Part shown: piece after piece, positions 14,473-14,543 of the stretch
Numbering within the stretch: position 1 is the stretch's first letter
Layout of the letters: every line of letters begins with the position of its first letter
Source: an uncultured Lachnospiraceae bacterium
Lineage (GTDB): Bacteria; Bacillota; Clostridia; Lachnospirales; Lachnospiraceae
Length of the DNA stretch: 14,543 bases
Direction of reading: 5' to 3'
NCBI GenBank assembly: GCA_934371505.1
Contig: CAKRNW010000051.1
Coordinates: 1-14,543, forward strand
The notes under the pieces: generated by a model
Told to the model about the DNA's origin: nothing
What the model saw: the letters and a program-made list of their open reading frames with translations, nothing else
Databases searched by the model: none
Program-made: the position numbers and the translations under genes

Positions 14473-14543
14473 ACGCAATGCTTTTCGCACGGCTCTGCTC
14501 AATGAAATGGAATCCAAAATCGGTTCTTCTTTCAAAAAAGTGA
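14464..14543 (-). CDS. C-terminal end of an unidentified gene (cut by window edge)
   Basis: Twenty-five codons of an open frame enter from the right edge and end in TAG at 14464-14466. The visible residues end in SRAVRKALRKK, a basic, probably helical tail. The placement immediately before a strong terminator, on the same strand as the neighbouring genes, supports a real gene end. The fragment is too short to name a family, and other frames through this stretch are not excluded. Confidence 0.5.
   Translation of the reverse strand, partial: TFLKEEPILDSISLSRAVRKALRKK

Overview
The window reads as ordinary chromosome from a Gram-positive anaerobe of the class Clostridia, most likely Lachnospiraceae. 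This rests on the overall look of the proteins (YebC, MetY, Alr, the tepA/ftsK pair), Shine-Dalgarno sites of the AGGAGG type, sigma-A-like promoters and short intergenic gaps. Genus-level assignment is not possible from this sequence alone. No mobile element, CRISPR array, rRNA or tRNA was seen. Twelve complete genes and two partial genes account for nearly all of the DNA, and all but one lie on the minus strand.

Right end (about 14543 down to 10365): the last codons of an unidentified gene run into a bidirectional terminator hairpin. Next comes a tightly packed run of four genes: a membrane-anchored transglutaminase-like protein, LarB (first enzyme of nickel-pincer cofactor synthesis), an EcfT/CbiQ-type membrane protein and an EcfA/CbiO-type ATPase. 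LarB beside an ECF transporter core resembles the lar loci in which LarQ/LarO supply nickel for the lactate racemase cofactor. However, no substrate-binding component and no larA, larC or larE is visible here.

Middle (about 10374 to 7777): a promoter inside the tail of the ATPase gene starts a second run of a two-helix membrane protein, a Nudix hydrolase, alanine racemase (alr) and a MazF/EndoA-type RNase toxin. The alr-mazF linkage matches the Bacillus subtilis arrangement, but the antitoxin gene that normally sits between them is absent. In its place is an 82-base gap with a 14-bp hairpin that buries the whole mazF ribosome binding site.

Left centre (7765 to 3580): a strong promoter drives a CNNM/CorC-type membrane protein, YebC, the PLP enzyme MetY (O-acetylhomoserine sulfhydrylase) and an unrecognised membrane protein, ending at a terminator-like hairpin. 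That hairpin lies directly in front of tepA, a ClpP-like serine peptidase.

Left end (3553 to 1): tepA and ftsK/spoIIIE are the usual Firmicute neighbours, but here a plus-strand DUF1275 (YoaK-like) membrane protein gene sits between them. A divergent promoter region separates it from ftsK and contains a perfect 13-bp tandem repeat. ftsK begins with TTG, has an unusually long charged linker, and is cut off by the window edge just after its Walker A motif.

Nothing here is clearly a new multi-gene system. The most promising leads are the RBS-sequestering hairpin on an antitoxin-less mazF, the CNNM-family protein whose ion-site motif appears lost, and the LarB/ECF operon led by a transglutaminase-like surface protein.
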